A DNA stretch of 17,548 bases from an uncultured Prevotellaceae bacterium (lineage in GTDB: Bacteria > Bacteroidota > Bacteroidia > Bacteroidales > Bacteroidaceae), in assembly GCA_946539475.1 (NCBI GenBank), contig CAMNHM010000050.1:1-17548 (forward strand), written 5' to 3'. Below, piece by piece: positions 1 to 7,421 of this stretch (the stretch's first letter is position 1; the number at the start of each line of letters is the position of its first letter). Under the pieces are notes generated by a model, which was not told the origin of the DNA, did not search any database, and saw only the letters and a program-made list of their open reading frames with translations. A program made the position numbers and the translations under genes.

Positions 1-428
1 TGCTGCGCACGAAGCTGGGCGTGCACAACTCGTTTGAGTCGCCCGACTCGGTGAACCAGCTCGACTGGACTGGCAAGGAGCGCTATCCGCAGGTGTTCGA
101 CTACTATCGCCGGCTGATAGCCCTCCGGCGCCATCATCCCGCCTTCCGACTGGGGAAGGCCGACCTCGTGCGACAGCATCTGGAGTTCCTGCCCGGGCAG
201 GAGTGCCTGGTGGCCTTCCGGCTGAAGGATCATGCCGGCGGCGACGAGTGGGGCGACATTATCGTCGTGCTGAATGCCAACAGGAAGGCGATGAAGGTCG
301 ACGTGCCCGAGGGCAGCTATACCGTGGTCTGCCGAGAGGGGAAGATCGACGAGCAGGGGCTGGGCACGGTGAGCGGACGGACGGTCAGCGTGGCACCGCA
401 GTCGGCACTGATCATGTACAAGCAATAA
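1..428 (+). CDS. pulA: Type I pullulanase (GH13), C-terminal fragment
   Basis: The reading frame is open from base 3 and ends at TAA 426-428, giving the last 141 residues of a protein that starts before the window. The first residues, LRTKLGVHNSFESPDSVNQLDW, followed by a YRRLIALRRHHPAF segment, match the end of the (beta/alpha)8 catalytic barrel of GH13 type I pullulanases and related debranching alpha-glucanases. The rest (roughly the last 85 residues, ending APQSALIMYKQ) is the small all-beta C-terminal domain typical of that family. Family role: hydrolysis of alpha-1,6 branch points in pullulan, glycogen or starch. The catalytic residues lie upstream of the window and cannot be checked. 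No terminator separates it from the next gene 27 bp downstream, so the two may share a transcript. It could be another GH13 debranching subfamily; family membership is firm, the exact specificity is not. Confidence 0.72.
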   Translation, partial: LRTKLGVHNSFESPDSVNQLDWTGKERYPQVFDYYRRLIALRRHHPAFRLGKADLVRQHLEFLPGQECLVAFRLKDHAGGDEWGDIIVVLNANRKAMKVDVPEGSYTVVCREGKIDEQGLGTVSGRTVSVAPQSALIMYKQ

Positions 429-455
429 GGATACACAAACAACACACAACTACTT

Positions 456-2849
456 ATGAAGAAAAGAACCATTCTAGCATTGATTGCCTGTCAGCTGACA
501 CTATTGCCGCTGGCAGCACAGAACACGCCCGCCAGTCAGATGGAGAAGCTCGACCGCGGCGTAGTAGCCCTTCCCACAGCCAGCGGGAGAGGCAATTTCG
601 TAGGCTGGCGCATGCTCGGCACCGACGATGAGGACCGCGTGACGTTCGACGTCGTGCGCGACGGCGTCACCATCGCCAAGGATCAGTACACCACCTGCTA
701 TCAGGACCTGAACGGTGCAAAGGATGCCACCTACCAGGTGGTGACGAAGGTCAATGGCGAGGTGGTGGAGACGTCGCCGGAGGTGAAAGCCTGGGAACAG
801 GTGTACAACCCCATCACGCTCGACCGTCCTGCCAAAGGGGCTGAAGGAGGCACCTATTCGCCCAACGACATGTCGGTGGGTGATGTCGACGGCGACGGTG
901 TGTATGAGCTGTTCGTCAAGTGGGATCCCTCCACATCGAAGGATAATTCGCAGAGTGGCATCACCGACAACGTGTTCATCGACTGCTACAAACTGGACGG
1001 CACCAAGCTCTGGCGCATCGACCTGGGCCGCAACATCCGTGCGGGAGCTCACTATACGCAGTTCATAGTCTACGATTTCGACGGCGACGGACGGGCAGAG
1101 ATGATGTGCAAGACGGGCCCTGGCTCCCTCGACGGCAAGGGTGAATACGTGAATAAGGCCGCTACCGACGAGACCATCAAAGCTGTCAACGGAAATGCCC
1201 TCTATCGCACTGACGCCGGCCGCATCATCGGCGGTCAGGAGTGGCTCACGGTGTTCAAGGGCGAGACGGGCGAAGCGGTGCATACCGTGTTCTACAATCC
1301 CAACCGCAACATGACCTACGGCGGAGCAGCCGACGGATCGGTGAACTGGGGCGTGGGCGGCAAGAACGACACGGGCTCCTACGGCAACCGTGGTGAGCGC
1401 TTCCTGGCTGCCGTGGCATACCTGGGAGGCCCCGACGAGCGCCCCAGCGGCATCTTCTGCAGAGGATACTACGACTACGCCTTCATCTGGGCCGTCGACT
1501 TCGACGGGAAGGAGCTCCGCCAGCGCTGGCTCAGCCAGCATAAGTCGGGCACCAGCTATACGCTCTATACCTACAAGGAGGACGGCACACGCACCAGCAA
1601 GGCCTATACCGGCTGCAAGCCGACGAGCGGCAGCGGTAGTGGCACGATGTATCAGAACGGCAACCACAACATGTCGGTGGCCGACGTCGACGGCGACGGC
1701 TGCGACGAGATCATCTGGGGATCGGCAGCCCTCGACAACGACGGCCGCCTGCTCTACGGCACAGGGTTCGGACACGGCGATGCCATCCACCTGGCTGACC
1801 ACAATCCTGACCGACCCGGGCTGGAGGTGTTCCAGATTCACGAGGGAGGCAAGTTCGGCTGGGACCTGCACGACGCGCTGACGGGTGAGATACTCTACAG
1901 TGCTACCGGTGGCGGAGATAACGGGCGCGGAATGGCGGCCCAGCTCGATGCCAGCCATCGCGGTTCCTACTTCAGCTCAGCCAACGACCGTCAGCAGCGC
2001 AGCGCCGTCACGGGCAACGTGGCCTCGACGGGCTCGACATCGATGAACTTCCGCATCTACTGGGACGGCGACCTGCAGGACGAGCTGCTCGACGGCAGCC
2101 AGATTGACAAGTGGAATGGCAGCGGCACCAGCCGCCTGTACATCAACGGCAAGAACCCCTACGACTACAACTCGTCGCAGACCTGCAACTCGACGAAGAA
2201 GACACCCTGCCTGCAGGCAGATATCATGGGCGACTGGCGCGAGGAGCTTATCCTCTGGTCGGGTGCCGACAATGCCACGATCAACATCTTCACCACGAAT
2301 ACACTGTCGAACTACCGCATGCCGACGCTGATGCACGACCATACGTATCGCATGGGCATCTGCTGGCAGAACGTAGCCTACAACCAGCCGCCGCACCTGG
2401 GCTACTACCTGCCCGACGCGATGATGCCGCGACTGTTGGCGGAGACGAAGGAAGTGACGGGAGGCGTAGGCCAGAAGATGACGTTCGAGAGTAAGTATCG
2501 GTATGCCACGGCTGCCACTCACCTGGCCTGCTACCTGCCCGACGGCACACGTACCTATTCCGACCCTGAAGGCTTCGTCAGAGAGAAGGATGCCGACGGA
2601 CGTACGATCAGCATCAAGGGCACGCCACTCATGGAGGGTGACTATCGCTTCGTACTCCGTCTGGCCGGACTGAACAAGGAGGTGGTGAACGATACGATCG
2701 TCTTCCACGCCGTCGACCTCACGGGCATCAGCGATGTGGAGCGCACTTCGCGTCCATCGGTCGTCTACGACCTGCAGGGCCGACCCCTGAAGGGCCTGCC
2801 GCAGCATGGCGTATACATAGAAGACAATAGGAAGGTTGTCAACCGTTAA
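456..2849 (+). CDS. Secreted PL11 rhamnogalacturonan lyase
   Basis: A 797-residue protein of the polysaccharide lyase 11 (YesW/YesX type) family, which cleaves the rhamnogalacturonan I backbone of pectin by beta-elimination. Residues 1-21 form a signal peptide ending in PLAAQ. A small N-terminal beta domain (about 28-115) is followed by the beta-propeller. The propeller has calcium-binding loops of the DxDGDG type at 143-151, 207-215 and 410-418, the conserved QADIMGDWREEL stretch near 587-598, and the YRMGICWQNVAYNQPPHLGYY-type signature near 631-651. The C-terminus (about 768-797; VYDLQGR, then GVYIEDNRKVV) resembles the short sorting tails on Prevotella exported proteins, which suggests type IX secretion or surface display. 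The ATG at 456 is chosen because it directly precedes the signal peptide. The stop codon lies within the left TTAAT repeat of the downstream candidate mobile element. Family assignment is strong; endo versus exo mode cannot be told. Confidence 0.9.
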   Translation: MKKRTILALIACQLTLLPLAAQNTPASQMEKLDRGVVALPTASGRGNFVGWRMLGTDDEDRVTFDVVRDGVTIAKDQYTTCYQDLNGAKDATYQVVTKVNGEVVETSPEVKAWEQVYNPITLDRPAKGAEGGTYSPNDMSVGDVDGDGVYELFVKWDPSTSKDNSQSGITDNVFIDCYKLDGTKLWRIDLGRNIRAGAHYTQFIVYDFDGDGRAEMMCKTGPGSLDGKGEYVNKAATDETIKAVNGNALYRTDAGRIIGGQEWLTVFKGETGEAVHTVFYNPNRNMTYGGAADGSVNWGVGGKNDTGSYGNRGERFLAAVAYLGGPDERPSGIFCRGYYDYAFIWAVDFDGKELRQRWLSQHKSGTSYTLYTYKEDGTRTSKAYTGCKPTSGSGSGTMYQNGNHNMSVADVDGDGCDEIIWGSAALDNDGRLLYGTGFGHGDAIHLADHNPDRPGLEVFQIHEGGKFGWDLHDALTGEILYSATGGGDNGRGMAAQLDASHRGSYFSSANDRQQRSAVTGNVASTGSTSMNFRIYWDGDLQDELLDGSQIDKWNGSGTSRLYINGKNPYDYNSSQTCNSTKKTPCLQADIMGDWREELILWSGADNATINIFTTNTLSNYRMPTLMHDHTYRMGICWQNVAYNQPPHLGYYLPDAMMPRLLAETKEVTGGVGQKMTFESKYRYATAATHLACYLPDGTRTYSDPEGFVREKDADGRTISIKGTPLMEGDYRFVLRLAGLNKEVVNDTIVFHAVDLTGISDVERTSRPSVVYDLQGRPLKGLPQHGVYIEDNRKVVNR

Positions 2850-2886
2850 TCCCAAATCGGTCGTTTGACTGCATTTAGATTAAAGT

Positions 2887-2931
2887 AAGTAGCAGAAGAG
2901 TGTGCTTTTTCGCATCAATCTTCTGCTACTT
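2887..2931 (+). terminator. Stem-loop downstream of the PL11 gene, possible terminator
   Basis: A perfect 12-bp inverted repeat, AAGTAGCAGAAG (2887-2898) and its complement (2920-2931), encloses a 21-nt loop that can form a few extra pairs (TGC with GCA). It lies 37 bp after the PL11 stop and the right arm is followed by only a short T run (TTTC). It is therefore either a weak intrinsic terminator for the rightward transcript or simply part of the surrounding candidate element. Confidence 0.45.
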
Positions 2932-2957
2932 TTCATACCACACGCCGAGACTCTGAG

Positions 2958-3090
2958 ATGCAAAGTGGGCTTCTCGCGGTACCAAAACAAGTTGTTTTGG
3001 TCTTCAAAGAAGCCTACTTTGATCACCAAAGTGGCCGACTTTGCTAACCAAAACAACTTGTTTTGGTGTCGCGGGTAGCCTTCTATGCAG
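2958..3090. repeat. 133-bp imperfect palindrome
   Basis: The segment is symmetric about base 3024: I count 49 matching positions out of 64 between the arms 2958-3021 and 3027-3090. Embedded in each arm is a 21-bp unit that is itself a palindrome (9-bp arms CCAAAACAA and TTGTTTTGG with a single central base, plus outer A/T), at 2981-3001 and 3047-3067. The central base is G in one copy and C in the other, so the copies are exact reverse complements. The innermost stem is ACTTTG/CAAAGT (3016-3021/3027-3032) with a 5-nt loop. A transcript from either strand could fold into a long hairpin. Confidence 0.75.
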
Positions 3091-3193
3091 ACCAAGGACC
3101 CAAGGGAGCATCATGCAAGTACTTGTCAGACGTGTACGAAGAGACGTATTTAGGCAGATTCCCCTAGTGGCTTAACAAGCGATTTGGGTTAAT

Positions 3194-3274
3194 ACGAGGT
3201 GCGAGGTATGTGGTACGAGGTTACCTTGCTGCCAGATTCCTCAACCGCAGAGTATTCTCGTACCTCGTACCTCG
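3194..3274. repeat. CGAGGTACGAGGT-type inverted repeat cluster
   Basis: CGAGGTGCGAGGTATGTG at 3195-3212 and a further GGTACGAGGT at 3212-3221 are complementary to CTCGTACCTCGTACCTCG at 3257-3274; the outer arms match at 15 of 18 positions. The repeat sits just outside the right end of the candidate mobile element and 14 bp beyond the 3' end of the leftward gene. On the minus strand a T6 run (3280-3275) precedes rather than follows the hairpin, so it is not a standard intrinsic terminator for that gene. Confidence 0.6.
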
Positions 3275-3288
3275 AAAAAACGTATCTC

Positions 3289-6111
3289 TTACCGACTATG
3301 CATCAACAGGCCGTCGCTGGATATTCCTGCGGCGGTCATTGCTATGCGCGTCTCCTTGCTGTTGTTGAAGAAGGAAGCCGTGAAGCGGCCGTCGGCGTCG
3401 CAGCGGGCATTGGGATTCCAGTAGAGTGTGCGGCGATAGTCCTTTGGCTCAGAGGGCTGACGGTCGCCGTAGTTGGGGTTGTAGAATTGCTCGGCCATGT
3501 TGATACCGCGGAAGAGGATATGGCGGTCGCGGAACGTCGGCTGCACGCCGTTGTCGGGGATGAGGGCAAGGTCGACGGTGGCGTCGGGGGCATAGTGGCT
3601 GTAGACCATCAGCGAGTCCTCAGTGCGTGGCTCATAGTCGGTGAAGACACGCACGTCCTGCAGGCGCTTCAGCTTCAGCTGGCTGTAGACGTACTGCGAC
3701 GTACGGTTGGCGCGGAACAGCCCTGCCTCTTCGGCCTCACTGCCGTCGCCGACCAGCGGCGAGTAGTTGCGATAGTAGGTGGCTCCCTCGAGGCGTCCGT
3801 CGACGTTAAAGCTGACGGGGCGGTTCATGTTGCCGAAGAGATAGCGGCACACCTGTACGGGGAACTGTCGCATGTCGAGCTTTCCGAACGACAGGCCGCG
3901 GTCGGTGATGTCGTTGTAGAGGTCGTAGGCATCGATGACGAAGGCCGGCTTGTTCCAGTCGACGGCACGCTTTCCACGACGGTGCCCCTGCACGTTGACA
4001 TTCTGCAGCATGTAGACGTCGTTCTCCATCGACCAGTCGGAGATGGTGTCGATGAGCATCTCAGCCAGGTCGATGTCGGGCTGGTGCTTCTCGTAGTAGG
4101 TGTAGTCGTGGGTGAACATCGGGTAGAAGAGGTCGCGCTTGATGTAGAAGTCGGGGAAGGCATCCTCGTCGAGAATCTTCGCGTCGGAGCGGGAGAGCAT
4201 GTTCTTCTTGATGGAGTCCTGCACCTTGTAGGCTTTCATGTTGAGGTAGGCCATCCCGTAGAAGGGTGGTATCTCGAAGACGAAGCGTCCGCCCTGCGTC
4301 TTCTGTACGGAGCCCGCATGCTCACCGTCGACCGAGAGCTCTGCCTCGACGAGCACCTCGTGCTTGAGGTTGCCGTGATTCACACCCAGGTGGTCGTTGG
4401 CATTGCCTAGCGAGACGTAGTCGATGTCGTTGGCATAGGGGTTGAGGTCGTCGAAGCCGCTGGTGGCGCTGATTGTCTCGATGCCGTCGCCGGTTTCTTC
4501 TTCTGCCCACGGGTCGACATACTCCTCATCGTCGTTGGTCTTACGGGCGCGCATGCCGACACCATCCTGCCAGGCACTGACCTCGTCGGGCTCCACGGGC
4601 GTGAGGTTGAGCATCTTGTAGACGGCACCCTCGATGGTGAGCGTCTTCTCGGGCTGGTAGCGCATCTCGCGCTCGCCCTCCGAGAGCTCTTCCCATTTAT
4701 ACTTGCGCCATCCCTGCACCATCATCAGCAGGTCGAGGTGTCGGCGGTGCTCAGCATCGTCGGCTTCGAAGTAGTGGGCGGGGTAGGCGATGAATCCACG
4801 CAGCTCGCTGGAGAGCAGCAGGTCGGTCATTAGGTTGCCGTTGTCGTAGGTCGGCTCGTCGGTATAGCTGTCGCGGATGGAGATGGAGAAGTTGGTAGGC
4901 TCGCTGACGCCGGAGAGCTGGATGGGCACCTCGATGTGCTCGTAGGGCGCATAGGTCTTGTCCTTTTGTAGGTCGGCGGTGATGAGTGCCTGGTCGTGCT
5001 CGTGGTTGTTAACGAAGACGAGGCGGTCGGCAATGATTTGTCCGTCGCTGTCGAAGAGGGTGATGTCGGCCACTCCTGAGGGCAGTTGCCCGAGCGGCAG
5101 GTCGATGGTGACGGAGGAACTTGAGAGGCTGACGCGCTCGAAGTGCTTCAGCGATCCGCGACAGAGGATGCTGACGGCGTACTCTTTGTCCTGTGGCAGC
5201 TGGCGTGAGGTGATGGTCAGCCGGTTGCCGTCGAGCAGGAACGCTGCTCCCTGCTGCTCGGCCTTGGGGAGCCGGATGTCCCATTCCTTGTTCCGCCAGG
5301 TGAACGTGGCTTTCATTCGCTTGTCGCCGGGCGTCACGGTGAACGATCCGCGCCCCATATATTCTGTCTGAATGGTTATCGGCGACAGGCCGTCGGCAGC
5401 TACGGTGCCCTTGATGTTGACAGCCTCGCCGTGCTGGTCGGTGATGTCGAAGGCGATGCGGTTCTCGACCCCCTCGATGAGGTGTCCGCCCTCAGGATAG
5501 AAGGTCACGACGAGGTCGTCTTTCTTCACTCGAGGCAGTCGTGTCTTGGGACGCTGGTACATGCGGCGGGCATCGTAGTCGCCAGCCTGCTCGGGCTTGC
5601 TGTAGACGGGCAGCACGCGGCTGTAGAGACCGTCCCACACACGATAGTAGTCGGCGGCCATCTGCTTGTTGTAGAAGAGCCATGTCTCGTCGTTGCGATA
5701 ATAATGCTCACGCACGTTGAAGTTGAGCATCCAGCGGGTATAGGCGCGCAGCTCGTAGTATCCGGAGTAGAGTGAGTCGGTGAGCGCGAACTGTCCGCAG
5801 GTGTAGCCCTTGGGGCTGACGATGATCGTCTGGCGCTCGACGAGCATCCCGTCGGGCGAGAGCAGCTCGACGTAGAGCAGGCGGCTCATGTCGGTGGGCT
5901 GGAGGTTATCGGCGCGTACGACGTAGGCTTTGTACCAGAGGGTGTCGCCCACGAAGTAGCACTGGTTGTCGGTATGTACGTAGACCTTCTCTTGCACTTG
6001 CGACTGCGAAGCCTCTTCGAGAGCCTGCCGGATGTCGTCGATGCTGCCTGCCGTGCCTTTCGTAGTGAGAACGGCCATTAACGTGATGATTGCACAAATG
6101 AGTCTAGTCAT
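3289..6111 (-). CDS. MG2-domain, plug-like envelope protein
   Basis: A 940-residue exported protein. The ATG at 6111 is chosen because it begins a typical signal peptide (about residues 1-22) and lies just downstream of a TAACTTTG promoter box; an in-frame TTG at 6138 overlaps that box. Residues about 42-64 (KVYVHTDNQCYFVGDTLWYK) are the hallmark of the MG2 macroglobulin-like domain found in many Bacteroidota surface proteins. The middle consists of beta-sandwich-like sequence. Residues about 695-780 (LQNVNVQGHRRGKR onward, with FNVDGRLEG) resemble a TonB-receptor plug, but no 22-strand barrel follows. The C-terminus carries the RTLYWNPNARCDADGRF block (about 890-905) seen in such MG2/plug-like proteins. 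Its substrate and function are unknown. The family reading is firm; a function in uptake or adhesion would be a guess. Confidence 0.75.
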   Translation of the reverse strand: MTRLICAIITLMAVLTTKGTAGSIDDIRQALEEASQSQVQEKVYVHTDNQCYFVGDTLWYKAYVVRADNLQPTDMSRLLYVELLSPDGMLVERQTIIVSPKGYTCGQFALTDSLYSGYYELRAYTRWMLNFNVREHYYRNDETWLFYNKQMAADYYRVWDGLYSRVLPVYSKPEQAGDYDARRMYQRPKTRLPRVKKDDLVVTFYPEGGHLIEGVENRIAFDITDQHGEAVNIKGTVAADGLSPITIQTEYMGRGSFTVTPGDKRMKATFTWRNKEWDIRLPKAEQQGAAFLLDGNRLTITSRQLPQDKEYAVSILCRGSLKHFERVSLSSSSVTIDLPLGQLPSGVADITLFDSDGQIIADRLVFVNNHEHDQALITADLQKDKTYAPYEHIEVPIQLSGVSEPTNFSISIRDSYTDEPTYDNGNLMTDLLLSSELRGFIAYPAHYFEADDAEHRRHLDLLMMVQGWRKYKWEELSEGEREMRYQPEKTLTIEGAVYKMLNLTPVEPDEVSAWQDGVGMRARKTNDDEEYVDPWAEEETGDGIETISATSGFDDLNPYANDIDYVSLGNANDHLGVNHGNLKHEVLVEAELSVDGEHAGSVQKTQGGRFVFEIPPFYGMAYLNMKAYKVQDSIKKNMLSRSDAKILDEDAFPDFYIKRDLFYPMFTHDYTYYEKHQPDIDLAEMLIDTISDWSMENDVYMLQNVNVQGHRRGKRAVDWNKPAFVIDAYDLYNDITDRGLSFGKLDMRQFPVQVCRYLFGNMNRPVSFNVDGRLEGATYYRNYSPLVGDGSEAEEAGLFRANRTSQYVYSQLKLKRLQDVRVFTDYEPRTEDSLMVYSHYAPDATVDLALIPDNGVQPTFRDRHILFRGINMAEQFYNPNYGDRQPSEPKDYRRTLYWNPNARCDADGRFTASFFNNSKETRIAMTAAGISSDGLLMHSR

Positions 6112-6135
6112 GACAGATAGGTTAGAATTTTTGTG

Positions 6136-6143
6136 CAAAGTTA
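6136..6143 (-). promoter_or_regulatory. Promoter -7 box for the MG2 protein gene
   Basis: On the minus strand 6143-6136 reads TAACTTTG, a full match to the Bacteroidota -7 consensus TAnnTTTG, 24 bp before the ATG at 6111. I could not see a clear TTTG -33 box at 19-21 bp spacing. It shows that this gene is probably transcribed independently of the sigma/anti-sigma operon upstream. Confidence 0.6.
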
Positions 6144-6188
6144 CATCAAATAATTGAAATACTGCCGATTTTAAGCTTTTTTATCATG

Positions 6189-7421
6189 CTATCTGAACGA
6201 ATAGCGGATGCCAAACTGCAGGTCGGGCTGCAGCGGACGCTCTTTGAAGATGTTCTGCAGTCGGCTGCCGTTGTCGGGATAGTAGTGCAGTCCTGGCTGC
6301 AGGTAGGCACTGAGATGTGGCAGGAATGTGTATTCGATGCCGGCAGCGCCCGCCAGCGAGCATTGTAGGCGGTCGCGGTCGATGTGACCTTCGCTGACCT
6401 CTGCCTTCACGTTGTACAGCAGCTCTGCTCCGACGCTGACGTAAGCCTTCAGGCGAGGCTTTTCCCAGAAAGTGTAGCCGGCGGTGACGGGCATGCCCAG
6501 ATAGTGTAGTCGCTGACGGCTGGCCTTTAAGATGGATGCCAGTTGGCGGCTGAAGGTCGATGATGTGCTTGTGTAGTTGATGCCGCTGCTCATCCAGAGC
6601 CTATCGGTCATCGACAGGCGGACACTGAGGCCGACGGTGATGGGCATGTCGTGCTCCGTTCTCGTATCATGGCCGGTGAGGTAGACGGGAGCCTTGCGTG
6701 CCAAAGCTGAGGAGACGACGCCCATGTACGAGTTGCTCATCAGCATCGGCGATGTCTGCGATGTCCCGTTGTCGGCCATCAGGTTCGATGTGTGCATCTG
6801 TAGGGAGAATCGGCTGCCGTGCTGCTGGCGTTTTGCTGGCGTCGGCTGCTGGCGCTCCTGTCGCTGTGGAGTGGGGGAGTGCTCTGTCTGCTGTCGGATG
6901 ACAGGCTTCGGCTCGTCTTCTTGCTGTTGGATGACAGGCTTCGGCTCGTCTTCTTGCTGTTGGGTGACAGGCTTCGGCTCGTTTTCTCGCAGCTGGGTGA
7001 TAAGCTTCGTCTTGTCTTCTCGTTGGCGGATGACAGGCTTCGGCTCGTCTTCTTGCTTGTGGGTGATTAGAGGATTCTCTGTTTGCTGTGCGTCGGACGA
7101 GGCTCTCTCTCTCTGCTGAGCGATGTCCGAGAGCCCTTCTCCCCGCTGGTCGGCAGACGGATTGCTTGCCTGCTGCAGGGCCTCTTGGTGGTTGTGCCCG
7201 CCGTCGGTCGTGATGAGCAGCTGCCACATTCCGATGAGCAGCAGTCCGCAGGCTGCTACGCCTACGGCCCAGCGACGAAGCACCGCCAGGCGTCGTTCCC
7301 GCCCTGGTTGAGGCTTCTGCTCCAGACGCTGCTCAATGTCTTCCCACAGTCCTTCGGGCACCGGCTCCTCGTAGTTGTCGAGGCGCTGGCGGAGTTGGTC
7401 GGTCCATTCTTGCTGCTTCAT
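6189..7421 (-). CDS. Dual membrane-spanning anti-sigma factor with OM beta-barrel (Dma-like)
   Basis: A 410-residue protein with an unusual layout. Residues 1-50 are hydrophilic and cytoplasmic, ending in a basic stretch (RERRLAVLRR) that obeys the positive-inside rule. Residues 51-70 are a single transmembrane helix. Residues 71 to about 205 form a low-complexity periplasmic linker rich in Q, E, P and K, including five tandem 11-residue repeats (123-177). Residues about 225-410 alternate in the pattern of an outer-membrane beta-barrel and end in an aromatic strand (GIRYSFR). The gene overlaps the ECF sigma gene by 4 bp (ATGA), so the pair is probably translationally coupled. This matches the dual membrane-spanning anti-sigma factors described in Bacteroides thetaiotaomicron, where a barrel in the outer membrane is tied to an inner-membrane anti-sigma segment controlling envelope and vesicle output. 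Anti-sigma activity is inferred from position and architecture; the N-terminus has no recognisable zinc-binding motif. Confidence 0.75.
   Translation of the reverse strand: MKQQEWTDQLRQRLDNYEEPVPEGLWEDIEQRLEQKPQPGRERRLAVLRRWAVGVAACGLLLIGMWQLLITTDGGHNHQEALQQASNPSADQRGEGLSDIAQQRERASSDAQQTENPLITHKQEDEPKPVIRQREDKTKLITQLRENEPKPVTQQQEDEPKPVIQQQEDEPKPVIRQQTEHSPTPQRQERQQPTPAKRQQHGSRFSLQMHTSNLMADNGTSQTSPMLMSNSYMGVVSSALARKAPVYLTGHDTRTEHDMPITVGLSVRLSMTDRLWMSSGINYTSTSSTFSRQLASILKASRQRLHYLGMPVTAGYTFWEKPRLKAYVSVGAELLYNVKAEVSEGHIDRDRLQCSLAGAAGIEYTFLPHLSAYLQPGLHYYPDNGSRLQNIFKERPLQPDLQFGIRYSFR
6891..7055 (-). repeat. Five tandem 33-bp repeats in the anti-sigma linker
   Basis: Five in-frame 33-bp units lie at 7055-7023, 7022-6990, 6989-6957, 6956-6924 and 6923-6891. 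They encode QEDEPKPVIRQ, REDKTKLITQL, RENEPKPVTQQ, QEDEPKPVIQQ and QEDEPKPVIRQ. The two lowest-coordinate units differ by one base; the second and third in gene order are the most diverged. The repeats extend the periplasmic linker, and such arrays can change copy number by slippage. Confidence 0.9.

Larger units (their letters stand above)
2851..3188. mobile_element. Candidate MITE-like non-autonomous element
   Basis: Most of the 439-bp gene-free convergent region 2850-3288 is taken up by this unit. Its ends are a perfect 9-bp inverted repeat, CCCAAATCG at 2851-2859 and CGATTTGGG at 3180-3188, with weaker similarity continuing inward (about 13 of 17 bases). It is flanked on both sides by the same 5 bases in direct orientation, TTAAT at 2846-2850 and 3189-3193, as expected for a target-site duplication. 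There is no transposase gene inside. The interior is highly palindromic and its symmetry centre (base 3024) almost coincides with the centre of the terminal repeats (3019.5). The left TTAAT contains the PL11 stop codon, so an insertion here would have kept that gene intact. The sequence signs are direct; the mobile-element reading is inference. Confidence 0.5.

Noticed and set aside
501..1958. Long open frame on the minus strand opposite the PL11 gene
   Set aside because: It is antisense to a clearly conserved PL11 enzyme, has low-complexity A/V/H-rich sequence and no recognisable domain; it reflects GC-rich codon use.
2880..3095. 71-codon minus-strand frame in the convergent gap
   Set aside because: Its sequence is just the translation of the palindromic repeats (two QNxLFW copies) and it starts with no promoter or family support.
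3199..4410. 403-codon plus-strand frame opposite the MG2 protein gene
   Set aside because: It is antisense to a conserved coding sequence, is V/G/D-repetitive with no domain, and begins inside a repeat cluster.
6891..7055. 33-bp repeats as a possible CRISPR array
   Set aside because: The units are contiguous with no unique spacers and stay in frame within a coding gene.
6667..7227. 186-codon frame overlapping the anti-sigma gene
   Set aside because: It is another reading frame of the same repeat-rich linker; the repeats make several frames open.
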